Shown here one piece after another: positions 1 to 11,118 of a DNA stretch of 64,000 nucleotides. The notes under the pieces are model-generated. The model was not told where the DNA came from. It worked only from the letters and a program-made list of their open reading frames with translations, and made no database searches. This stretch comes from Stichopus chloronotus (Eukaryota > Echinodermata > Holothuroidea > Aspidochirotida > Stichopodidae). Every line of letters starts with the position of its first letter. Within the stretch, counting starts at the first letter, position 1. The translations under genes were made by a program, and so were the position numbers. The stretch lies in assembly GCA_021234535.1 (NCBI GenBank), contig CM037843.1, forward strand, positions 22,351,911 to 22,415,910. Direction: 5' to 3'.

Positions 1-21
1 GAATGTCTTTTCTTTTTACTT

Positions 22-27
22 TTTATT
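22..27 (-). terminator. FAU poly(A) signal AATAAA
   Basis: The minus strand carries AATAAA at 22-27, 41 bases past the stop codon. Cleavage would fall close to the left edge of the window, giving a very short 3' UTR, usual for a ribosomal protein gene. Confidence 0.7.
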
Positions 28-68
28 TTACTTTGTTTTAAAGTACAATAACTTCAGCATCCAAGATT

Positions 69-3000
69 TTAAGAGTTTGAGTTAGGTCCCTTCCTCTTGC
101 CAAAGACTGGGGCAACGTTGACTCTCCTGTTGTACTGCATGCGACGCTTAGCTCTGCCAACCTTGGGCTTTTTCTTGTCCTCTTGTGGGTCCACCTTCAG
201 AGAGAACATAAAAAAAAATTTTCATGCAAAATTACCAATGTTGGTAAAAAGGAGAAGGCATTTTGCAGAAAGCTCCATTTACACCAGAAGACTTTGAAAT
301 ACTTCACCAATACATACTGCTTTTAAAGCTCATACACCTTACTTACTAACACTGTGGGATACCATGACTACCAACACACCAACTTCTTCCCTTCTTCAGA
401 TGTTGTGTTTGCAAGCCGAGGCATCACACACACACACGCTCTCTCACAAACCCATAGATTCCTTGCCTGCCTTCGGCAAAGAAATAAAAAAGAAACAATT
501 GTGAAACAATTACACAATTTGCATGCAAATGATGTGCAAACAAGTAATGATTGGTAAGAGTGTAGTGCTTGGATTATCAATGATAAATGTAACCTGAGAC
601 TGACTTCATAAAACCTTGTGGACAAAAGGCTTTGTGATTCCTTGCAACACGCTTATATTATAACAAATTATCCACATGACAAGTATGAGATCAATTAGTT
701 ATTGTTCTTGAAACACGACATTAACAAGCCTTTAACCCACAATGACTTTTTTTGGTGACCTAAAATGACCTTTGAACTCAACCAAAAACAACTGGGATCT
801 TCTGCTCATTCTTACAAACCCACACACCAAGTATTACATCAGTCATGGTTACCCTTCTGAAGATATTTTAAAAGTTTCTAACAGTTTGACCTAAGGTAAC
901 CTCACATGACCTTTGACCTCAACCAAGAACAATAGGGATCACCTTCTCAATGTAACCCACACCCCAAGTATGACATCAGTCACAGTTACCCTTCTGGAGA
1001 ACAAAAACAAAAGGATCATCTACTCAATATGAACAACTCACACTCCTGGAGATATTGTGATTACAAGATTTATACAGTTTGACCTCTGGTGACCTCAAAT
1101 GACCTTTGGCCTCCACTTAATATGACCAACCTACAGTACACAACAGACGTCAGTCACAGTTACCCTTCGGGAGATATTGTTTACAAGGTTTTTACATTTC
1201 GACCTCAGATGACCTTTGACCTCCACCAAACACAATAGGGATCATCTACTCAATATGAACAATCCACACACCAAGTTACCCTTCGGGAGATACCATGTTT
1301 ACAAGGTTTATACAGTTTGATCTCTAATGACCTCAAATGACCTTTGATCTCCACCAAAAACAATAGGGATCACCTACTCAATATGACCAACCAACACAAC
1401 AAGTATAACACCAGTAACTGCTACCCTTCTGGAAATATTGTGTTTACAAGGTTTATACAGTTTGACCTCTGGTGACCTCAAATGACCTTTGACCTCCACC
1501 AAAAACAATAGGGATCATCAACTCAATATGACCAACCCACACACCAGGTATGACATCAGTCACAGTTACCTTTCTGGAGATATTGTTTACAAGGTTTTTA
1601 CATTTCGACCTCAGATGACCTTTGACCTCCACCAAACACAATAGGGATCATCTACTCAATATGAACAATCCACACACCAAGTTACCCTTCTGGAGATACC
1701 ATGTTTACAAGGTTTATACAGTTTGATCTCTAATAACCTCAAATGACCTTTGATCTCCACCAAAAACAATAGGGATCATCTACTCAATATGACCAACCAA
1801 CACAACAAGTATAACACCAGTAACTGTTACCCTTCTGGAAATATTGTGTTTACAAGGTTTATACAGTTTGACCTCTGGTGACCTCAAATGACCTTTGACC
1901 TCCACCAAAAACAATAGGGATCATCTACTCAATATGACCAACCCACACACCAGGTATGACATCAGACAGATACCATTCTTGAGATATCATGTTTACTTAG
2001 TTTTCACATTTTGACCTCTGGTGACCTCAAATGACCTCTGACCTCCACCAAACACAATAGGGATCATCTACTCAAAATGAACAATCCACACACCAAGTTA
2101 CCCTTCTGGAGATATCATGTTTACAAGGTTTATACAGTTTGATCTCTATGACCTCAAATGACCTTTGATCTCCACCAAAAACAATAGGGATCACCTACTC
2201 AATATGACCAACCGACACAACACGTACGACACCAGTAACTGATACCCTTCTGGAAATATTGTGTTTACAAGGTTTATACAGTTTGACCTCTGGTGACCTC
2301 AAATGACCTTTAACCTCCACCAAAAACAATAGAGATCATCTACTCAATATGACCAACCAACACACCAGGTATGACAGACAGTTACCATTCTTGAGATATC
2401 ATGTTTACATAGTTTTCACATTTTGACCTCTGGTGACCTCAAATGACCTTTGACCTCCACCAAAAACAACAGGGATCATCTACTCAATATGACCAACCCA
2501 CACACCAGGTATGACATCAGACAGTTACCATTCTTGAGATATCATGTTTACTTAGTTTTCACTTTTTGACCTCTGGTGACCTCAAATGACCTCTGACCTC
2601 CACCAAAAGCAATAGAGATCATCTACTCAATATGAACAACCCACACACCAAGTATGACATCAGTCACAGTTACCCTTCTGGAGATATCGTGTTTACAAGG
2701 TTCTCACATTTGACCTCTGGTGACCTCAAATGACCTTTGACCTCCACCAAAAACAATAGGGATCATCTACTCAAAATGAACAATCCACACACCAAGTAAC
2801 CCTTCTGGAGATATCATGTTTACAAGGTTTATACAGTTTGATCTCTAATGAACTCAAATGACCTTTGATCTCCACCAAAAACAATAGGGATCACCTACTC
2901 AATATGACCAACCGACACAACAAGTACGACACCAGTAACTGATACCCTTCTGGAAATATTGTGTTTACAAGGTTTATACAGTTTGATCTCTGGTGACCTC

Positions 3001-6000
3001 AAATGACCTTTAACCTCCACCAAAAACAATAGGGATCATCTACTCAAAATTAACAATCCACACACCAAGTTACCCTTCTGGAGATATCATGTTTACAAGG
3101 TTTATACAGTTTGATCTCTAATGACCTCAAATGACCTTTGATCTCCACCAAAAACAATAGGGATCACCTACTCAATATGACCAACCGACACAACACGTAC
3201 GACACCAGTAACTGATACCCTTCTGGAAATATTGTGTTTACAAGGTTTATACAGTTTGACCTCTGGTGACCTCAAATGACCTTTAACCTCCACCAAAAAC
3301 AATAGGGATCATCTACTCAATATGACCAACCCACACACCAGGTATGACATCAGACAGTTACCATTCTTGAGATATCATGTTTACAAGGTTTTCACATTTT
3401 GACATCTGGTGACCTCAAATGACCTTTGACCTCCACCAAAAACAATAGGGATCATCTACTTAAAATGAACAATCCACACACCAAGTAACCCTTCTGGAGA
3501 TATCATGTTTACAAGGTTTATACAGTTTGATCTCTAATGACCTCAAATGACCTTTGATCTCCACCAAAAACAATAGGGATCACCTACTCAATATGACCAA
3601 CCGACACAACAAGTACAACACCAGTAACTGATACCCTTCTGGAGATATCATGTTTACAAGGTTTATACAGTTTGATCTCTAATGACCTCAAATGACCTTT
3701 GATCTCCACCAAAAACAATAGGGATCACCTACTCAATATGACCAACCAACACAACAAGTACAACACCAGTAACTGATACCCTTCTGGAGATATCATGTTT
3801 ACAAGGTTTATACAGTTTGATCTCTCATGACCTCAAATGACCTTTGACCTCCACCAAAAACAGTAGGGATCATCTACTTAATATGACCAATCCATACACC
3901 AAGTATGACATAAGTCACAGTTACCCTTCTTGAGATATTGCGTTTACAAAGGTTTTCACATTTTGACCTCTGGTGACCTCAAATGACCTTTGACCTCCAC
4001 CAAAAACAATAGGGATCATCTACTTAATATGACCAATCCATTCACCAAGTATGACATCAGTCACAGTTACCCTTCTTGAGATATTGTGTTTACAAAGGTT
4101 TTCACATTTTGACCTATGGTGACCTCCAATGACCTTTAACATCCACCAAAAACTATAGGGATCATCTGCTCAATATGAGCAACCCACACAGCAAGTATGA
4201 CATCAGTCACAGTTACCTTTCTGGAGATATTGTGTTTACAAGGTTTTTACCCATTTGACCTCTGGTGACCTCAAATGACCTTTGAACTCCACCAAAAACA
4301 CTAGGGATCATCTGCTCAATAGGACCAACCCACACACTAAGTATGACATCAGTCACAGTTACCCTTCTTGAGATATTGTGTTTACAAAGGTTTTCACATT
4401 TTGACCTCTGGTGACCTCAAATGACCTTTGACCCCCACCAAAAACAATAGGGATCATCTACTTAATATGACCAATCCATTCACCAAGTATGACATCAGTC
4501 ACAGTTACCCTTCTTGAGATATTGTGTTTACAAAGGTTTTCACATTTTGACCTATGGTGACCTCCAATGATCTTTAACATCCACCAAAAACTATAGGGAT
4601 CATCTGCTCAATATGAGCAACCCACACAGCAAGTATGACATCAGTCACAGTTACCTTTCTGGAGATATTGTGTTTACAAGGTTTTTACCCATTTGACCTC
4701 TGGTGACCTCAAATGACCTTTGAACTCCACCAAAAACACTAGGGATCATCTGCTCAATAGGACCAACCCACACACTAAGTATGACATCAGTCACAGTTAC
4801 CCTTCTTGAGATATTGTGTTTACAAGGTTTTCACATTTTGACCTCTGGTGACCTCCAATGACCTTTGACCTCCACCAACAACAATAGGGATCATCTACTC
4901 AATAAAACCAACCCACACACCAAGTATGAGATCATTCATGGTTACCCTTCTTTAGATATCGTGTTTACAAGCAGGGCGTCACACACACACATACACGACA
5001 TTACCATCTCATAGATTCCTTCTGCCTTCGGCAAGGAATCAAAAAGGGGAAGCTGAGTCAGTGAGCCCTCATTAGAGGAGAAATGCTGATGTAGGTTAAT
5101 GATGATCATGATGATGGGAAGGGTCATTTGAGGTACAAAGAGGCCAAACTATGTGACCCTTGCTTGAGACTCATTCAGACTTATGCAAAGGGCCAAATGT
5201 TATTTCAAATAAATGATATCAAAGTCTGATAATCTTATAAACAAGGAAAAGTTGAGTAAGTGAAACAGGGTTAGCAGAGGATCCCAACTGTATAGGAAGG
5301 TAACAATCTCACAATGCACTTTTGCTACCAAGAAATAGTCCCTACAAATCTGCACAAATGTGTTCACTACACTGCTCCTTGGTCACACAAACTATGAAGA
5401 ACTTAGTAAATGCTGGGATGTGTTCACACCCGGTGTTACTAACGGGCACTTGTGTATTTGCCCCAGCACTTGTCTAAAAATGACTAAAAACTTGACACTG
5501 TTTATAGCTTTTTGAACTCTGTAGAACACTTTTCATGAAAAGCTCATTTGAAGCTGGATCACACAAAGAAGATACATTAAAATTACCAGACGCTTAGAAT
5601 CAAATAGGTACAACCCTATAAATAAATTCATGTCACTGCATGTGTAATTCCTACAAGACAACATTCACCAATGCACAAAACTCACAGAGCAGTGGAATAT
5701 GCATCTGCAAAAGAAGAGTCATCTTACCTTTGGAGTCTGGCCTCTGACCTTTCCAGCACGAGCAAGGGATCCATGGACCTTACCTGAAAACAAAAGAAGA
5801 AGAGAAATGATTACATCTAAAGCACACAAAAGGAAGGACATCTTTACCACGACAATATAACATGTCTGCTAACCTGTTTGAGTTGTGGGCAGGTGGGCAT
5901 TCATTATGTTTATACATACACATAAGAACCTATGAAGGCCAGATCCATGCCATATTAAGCAATGTCACCTCAAGAACAGATAAGTAGTTCCAATGTGGTC

Positions 6001-9000
6001 AAGGTGTTTCAAATTTGGAAGAGGTGTGGCTGTGATAAGACTGCAATACATGTGTCAAAAGTAACAACAGTAAAACCCCGTTTATCCGAACACGTCGGGA
6101 CCAGACGTTCGGATAACGGAAAAGTTCGGATAAACTGGGTTTCATGTTTATCGTTAATATGCTACCCCGAGTGAAGCATGCGCTTATCAATAAAGTGAAA
6201 TTAACCATTGTTAGGTTGTCCCTGTGTTATTTCTTTGGTTTCGTATTAAAAAATAAACATTTGTTGAAAATTCAAAGTGTTTCGTGTGCACTTCTTAGAT
6301 CGAACTTCCAAGGAGGATAAATTGAATGAGGGCAATAGATGTCCCTCTGGACTGCGACGCTTTGCTCGGCGGCAGGATAACACATAGCCTATACAAGGAA
6401 TCCTAACATAATAAACCAAAAGCAACAGTAGCCTACATTTTCCAAAAATGCGCTAAAATAATGAACATGCACATAAATTTTACCTCTACAAATGCTATAA
6501 ACACTTGCCGACATGGAAAAGGGAGATGTAAAGTGAGAAGCATGTCACTTAAAAATCGCGACAGTGTAACCGCTATTACCGCTACTTGCGAATTCGGGCG
6601 GGCGCTAGCTACAACATTAACAGTAACATTAGCAGTAACAGCGCGGTTACTTGCCTGGTACTGTTTGAAAGCTAGGCCTATCGAAATGCCGGAGTCTCAG
6701 TAGTAGAAAAATAACGTGCTCTGCTTGATTTTTTAAACAATGATTGGAATCAAACGTGGCAAGGGATAATTCGCCCATATGTCTTGAGCAGGCCTACGAC
6801 TCATTTTATTTGTTTGAATCGTTTGTTGTATCGCCTTAATTGGATATTCAGGAGATTTGAAAAGTTTGATCGACTATTTCAAAATGGCATAATCGTTTCC
6901 GAAGTTTAACTAGGATTTAGAAGCTTGCTACATTCTACAAGCTCGTTAGGCCTAAGTGTTAATGGAGCTATCGGTTCCCTTGCCACAATGCATGAATAAA
7001 TTCAAAGATATTGCCTAAAGATTTTCGAAGACGGGATTTATTTGTTTTGAATTTCAAGCTTTAAAGCTTGTTAATTTTCTCATCTGGGCCATCAGTTCAC
7101 TTTATTCTCACCTATTGCACCCAGATTTGAGTCTGATTGACATTCTTCCACACGGGTATTAATTCCAATCACTGTATTGTTAGGTGTGAAAAGAACAACT
7201 GTTGGGCCGCGCTAACGCTAGCGCGGGGCTTTGCATGGAAAGCCTAAGTTTCGTACACTTTGATAGGCTATTGTCAGTATGGACTTAGTGACGCTATTGT
7301 GATTCTACGCCGACAACGAAGAAAGAAAAGACACGGAGAATTAGCCGGGTACTTCTGAATCATGTATTCATCCTCCGGCTTGGTGGTTTAAGTTGGTAGT
7401 AGGTGGTTTAACTACAATAAAGATCTTCGAGGATCGAAAAAAGTTAAACAGAGAGGTAAAATGTTGTCAAATCTAGGCTGAAAGTTTACATTGATTGTGT
7501 ACGATGCCAGTTTTGCAAAACCGAACGACCAGTTCGGATAAATGGGGTTTCGGATAAACAGGGTTCGGATAAGCGGAGTTTTACTGTACCTGCATTTAGC
7601 ATTTACAGCACTTTTAAAGCATGTTTTAAAGCATTTTCTCAGTGATATGACGGTAAGAATGTCTGCCCCCTCTTCCTTTTAGTCAATATCTTGTCATTGC
7701 AAGCTCTGCATGGGTGACTTAATCACACCTCTCTCAAACTTAACAACGTTTAATGATGACCACCTCCTTCATGCAGTTATTAACAATGCAGTGATACCTC
7801 TGAGAGGCAGGATGAAGCTGCCCTGTGCCTATTCGAGCAGATGCCTCTTGTCGTTTATCCCTCGAATGCATCAAAATCCACATTTTGAAATTTAAACGTT
7901 CTTGCACCTGCAACCTTTGACAAGTTTAACCCGTCTATCCTATATCCTTTTGCCACCTTTTGCTTTGTTTTCATTATCTGTGTACATTTTTCTGCTTTCT
8001 TACTTACTTTGAAAATTGCTCTTGCAAAATGTTGTCCGTTTAATGTGTTAACACATGCAGTCACTTACCCCTGGGGTTCAATAACGTTAATCTCATCTTG
8101 TCTTAGAGGGTCAACTATAAGCACTGAAGCTGTAATAATATATTTTATTTAACTGGGAACTAAATGTTCACTCACCTCCAAGAAGTCGAACATTCAAGTC
8201 GAGGGTCGATAGGTTGGAAACTCCTGCTTCACTGATGAGCATCCCATTCTCTAGCGGTCGTCCACCATACAGAAGAACCTGGTGGGAGACTGGAATACCC
8301 TCTGCTGCTTCCAGCTGAGCCTATGACACAAGGGAAAACAAGTTATTATGCAAAAATTACCAGACATATTGAACTGGTATCATATACATGTTATACATCA
8401 TATCATAAACAGTTCCAACAATTAATTGCATTGCCTCATGTAGTGTAGTTTTTTTCTCTTTTTTTTTTGTAGCACAGAAAACGTCTACACTTAGGCAACT
8501 TTCATTGCAAGATTCATACAGGTCATAATTTTGCATTTTCCAGGCCTTGACAGTCATGGAAAAGGGTTAACATACTAAAGTGTGAGAACGCATCTTTGTA
8601 ATTGGTCAGTTCCATCAGCTCCTGCAGCTCGATAATACCACATGAAGGAAGATTACAAGGTTCAAAGCAACAACCATATATCACTTAGTAGTTTTACCAG
8701 TTGAATGTGGGATTAAAATTTTGTAACTTTCATCCTACTACCAAATTAATTTTTGCGAAAATGTCTTTACTCACAAATTTCAACTTAACACTAGAAAAGT
8801 AATACAGAAAATATTTAACACAAATATGTTGTAACCTTCTGCTTCTTCCTTCGATGCAACTACGAGCAAAATACAGTGCCTTTATCTTGTTTGTAGGGAT
8901 TGAAGGGATTTTTTCAAAACCACTCACCCAAGGCAAAATTCATATCAAATAAACCCTGCAAAGCTTCTTTAATCAAGACTTCTGCCTGCTTTTATTTTTA

Positions 9001-9509
9001 AAGAGGAGGCTTTACAATATTGCAATATGAATGAAAATAAACCCATATGATCTGTGCAGTAGTCAATTGTAAGTGGTGCAGCACGTTCTAGAACACTTCT
9101 GAGTTCCATGTATTTGACCAATGTCTCAATACACAGACATGAACTCCCTGGGAGTTAGGACAAAGTCAATAGGGCATTGCGTTGACTGACTGGGTGCTAT
9201 GTGACCTAAGTTCGGCACATACAAGACCAGTATCCTCGTCCTACAGAGCGAGTGAAGGTTAGGACATGACGAATATACTCGCCACATGCAGTTAACCCTT
9301 TACACAAAACAGAATCCCTTGAAGTTTGAAACAACTCATTTGTGTCACATACAAATAATTCAAAAAGAAAAAAGAAAACATTGAAAGTATACCAGAACAA
9401 TGAGCATTCCACTTTAATACAGGCCACCTACCTTCAGGGATGAGACATGATCCCCAGGGACCACCTCAAGGGTGTGAAGTTGCTGTCCACGAACAAATAT
9501 CTGCATCAT
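69..9509 (-). CDS. FAU: FAU: ubiquitin-like protein FUBI fused to ribosomal protein eS30
   Basis: Four coding exons join in frame: 9432-9509, 8176-8320, 5728-5783 and 69-194 (405 bases, 134 residues plus TAA at 69-71). Exons 1-2 encode the ubiquitin-like half, starting M-M-Q-I-F-V and ending R-L-L-G-G. The Gly-Gly is the processing site, and its second Gly codon is split by the 8175/5784 intron. The rest is eS30: [18 protein letters not shown], then a basic tail with [14 protein letters not shown] and [10 protein letters not shown]. Length matches the usual 133 or so residues. In the known family FUBI is cleaved off and eS30 joins the 40S subunit. All junctions have GT donors and AG acceptors. 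Two in-frame ATGs (9507-9509, 9504-9506) open the frame; the second gives the more typical MQIF start. Large introns filled with repeats separate the exons. Identification is secure; only the exact start is open. Confidence 0.96.
395..495 (+). repeat. Satellite-edge module, left copy (CA run plus hairpin)
   Basis: A satellite-like TTCTTCAGATGTTGTGTTTG is followed by GCATCACACACACACACGC, then ATAGATTCCTTGCCTGCCTTCGGCA and an A-rich tail. The same ordered parts occur in the same direction at the right end of the array (4948-5047). The tip is a small hairpin (TGCC/GGCA). It may be the end of an older, nearly repeat-free copy of the same element. Confidence 0.6.
752..4980. repeat. Satellite array, monomer about 135-145 bp, roughly 30 copies
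   Basis: The array fills most of the last FAU intron (195-5727). Each monomer has a conserved block, TGACCTC(T)GG-TGACCTC-AAATGACCTT-TGACCTCC, then accAAAAACAATAGGGATCA, CTACTCAATATGACCAACC, ACACACCAAGTATGACATCA and TTACCCTTCTGGAGATAT with GTTTACAAGG. Spacing of the block at 2278, 2418, 2563 and 2706 gives 140-145 bp. Variants recur in threes: the variant with CCACCAAACACAATAGG returns at about 1201, 1607 and 2014 (about 405 bp), and another trio at 3958, 4397 and 4836 (439 bp). The left end (752-1100) is most diverged and the right trio nearly identical, so growth was recent on the right. No coding potential. Confidence 0.95.
4948..5047 (+). repeat. Satellite-edge module, right copy (CA run plus hairpin)
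   Basis: The last partial monomer runs into GGGCGTCACACACACACATA and then a hairpin: ATTCCTT (5015-5021) pairs with AAGGAAT (5033-5039), with GCC/GGC inside, followed by CAAAAAGG. This is a direct repeat of the module at 395-495. Satellite-bearing non-autonomous Helitron-like elements end in a short hairpin after a microsatellite, and this layout resembles that; no terminal CTRR or insertion site could be confirmed. Confidence 0.6.
5048..5727. other. FAU intron 4, unique part
   Basis: Between the satellite module and the eS30 exon (5728-5783). AT-rich with no open frame or repeat that I can recognise. Confidence 0.5.
6068..7586. mobile_element. pogo/Tigger-like non-autonomous DNA transposon, 1.5 kb
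   Basis: The left end reads CAGTAAAACCCCGTTTATCC with GAAC, and the right end is its inverse (GGATAAGCGGAGTTTTACTG). Extra TTCGGATAA motifs lie at both ends, three of them on the right. The pogo/Tigger branch of Tc1/mariner has terminal CAGTnAAACC...TATCCGAAC and a TA target. Here TA follows the right end (7587-7588), but the left flank is AA, a likely mutation. The interior (80-residue open frame at most) has no recognisable transposase, so it must have been moved by another element. It lies in the FAU intron between 5784 and 8175; the rest of that intron shows nothing recognisable. Confidence 0.8.
8696..9298. repeat. Dispersed repeat, copy A (FAU intron)
   Basis: This stretch aligns with 57067-57741 in the same direction over about 600 bp. 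Shared landmarks are the start ACCAGTTGA, a TTGTAACTTTC block, GATTGAAGGGATT versus GGTGAAGGGATT, AAGCTTCTTTAATCAAGACT versus GAGCTTTTCTCATCGATAAT, and GAAGGTTAGGACATGA near the end. It lies in the FAU intron 8321-9431. The minus strand of both copies keeps a similar peptide stretch ([16 protein letters not shown] here). Family not recognised. Confidence 0.8.
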
Positions 9510-10137
9510 GACCTACAAAACAAAAATCATATTGTAGAGAAAATCAACACATCAGTCTTTACAACGACAGTGATTTTGCAAATACAGAATTCTGTAAACA
9601 GGACACAAGTTTTTAACTGCGGACACAAACTGTTCTGACTGCTTGCATATGGGGATGCAACTTTTCTTACAGATTACCATCCACAATAAAATTCTTCAAA
9701 ACCACATGTAGAGATTGTTTTCCTTTGCCCAACATTGCTTTGCAATGCCCCCACATACGAAGTGATAAATTGAAGCTCTGATCTTGATCATGGCCAGTAA
9801 TACAGAACCTGCCTCACCGTAGAACAATATACTTAAGTTACTGTAAACAGAAAAATCTAATTAAACAAATTAACATGCTGACAGCAGTAGTACAAGGCAA
9901 TTTGTACTTTATTTCTAAGAAGTTGAATCAAATTTTGAGGACCATCCTACGGACTAATAGTCAGCGGCCAGCTGTCAGGAAAATTCTTGTTCTTCTGTTT
10001 CCCCTTTTTTCCCACCACCAATGTGCAGTTCCAATTTAGTCGCAGCTCTGCGTAAATGCTGCGCAAGTACAGTATGGTTTACGCAGTGATGCAGTTTAGT
10101 GGGAGTCCTTGCGTCCGAGATTCACAAATTCTCTACA

Positions 10138-10362
10138 GGACAACCCGACTTATATACGTGGTTGTCCGTTAGACGACCAAATTTTGTGACTGCTCAAATC
10201 ACATCTGAAACATCATGCGATGAAATGTGGTGGTGAATTGCAAGCAGCAAATGTAAATGTGTCACTACACCAACCCATTAATAATGCAGTGTAAGTCATG
10301 GCATGACTTTTGGCATGACTGAATTTTGAAAAGGACAACCTCATTTTACAGGCTTGTTGTCC
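10138..10362. repeat. Pair of GGACAAC...GTTGTCC inverted motifs
   Basis: GGACAACC (10138-10145) faces GGTTGTCC (10160-10167), and about 195 bp on, GGACAAC (10333-10339) faces GTTGTCC (10356-10362). Flanks after each are also alike (TTAGACGACCAAA versus TTGGACTACCAGA). A small tandem duplication of a hairpin-bearing unit inside FAU intron 1. Role unknown. Confidence 0.5.
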
Positions 10363-10994
10363 CTTGGACTACCAGATGAAAATGCTAAAACTTCAACACT
10401 GCTTCGTAAGCTGCAATATGTTTGTGAAAAAATAATTGCAATGTAAGTCCTTTACCACAAACTATGCTATTGGTACAATTTTTATCTTTTAAGGACTTTG
10501 TAATTGTAATAACTAACTTTGTACAGTATGCATCTCCACGTTCTTATTTTGGAAAGTGTAATGCCGAGCGACCAGATGGTGTTGTGGAAATATAACTTTG
10601 GAAAAAAAATATTGGAAATTTGTCGAACTTGCTTTGCCTTGACTAGACTACTGTGTTATAACAATAGCAGCCCTCTACATATGCTTAAGTGCACACTGCA
10701 TTAGCACAATATCGTGGGACACACTTTTTCAGCATGTCGCATCCCTAGTAGCAGAATGTTTTCAAATCACAGGAACAACACTGATTGAGCAATTACATTG
10801 AGCAAACAATCCTCTGAGGAAGCAATGAAGATGGACTATGACCATACTGTTTTCCTTCTCTGAATGGTCACAAATTTCTGTATTTAAATATATAATGGTG
10901 CTGCAGCATAGACTGCTCAATCCAAACCTCAACAACCACATCAAATTATGACAAAGCATGCCTCAACTTAAGGGTAAAAAAATCACTGACCAGC

Positions 10995-11026
10995 AGGGCC
11001 AGTAACTTTTGAACTCCACTGGCCCT
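10995..11026. repeat. Short inverted repeat AGGGCCAGT / ACTGGCCCT
   Basis: A perfect 9-bp stem (10995-11003 and 11018-11026) around a 14-base loop, in FAU intron 1 just before the hAT-like element. Could be the remnant of a small transposon; no wider repeat is seen. Confidence 0.4.
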
Positions 11027-11118
11027 ACCCTTATTTTCACTTGTCCAAATTCCATGACAAATTATACTAATTTTACAACAATTGTGTGTTACTGCATTTA
11101 CAGTACACTATCAGTATG

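Noticed and set aside
752..4980. CRISPR-like repeat array
   Set aside because: Monomers of about 140 bp follow each other without unique spacers, in animal intronic DNA; it is a satellite.
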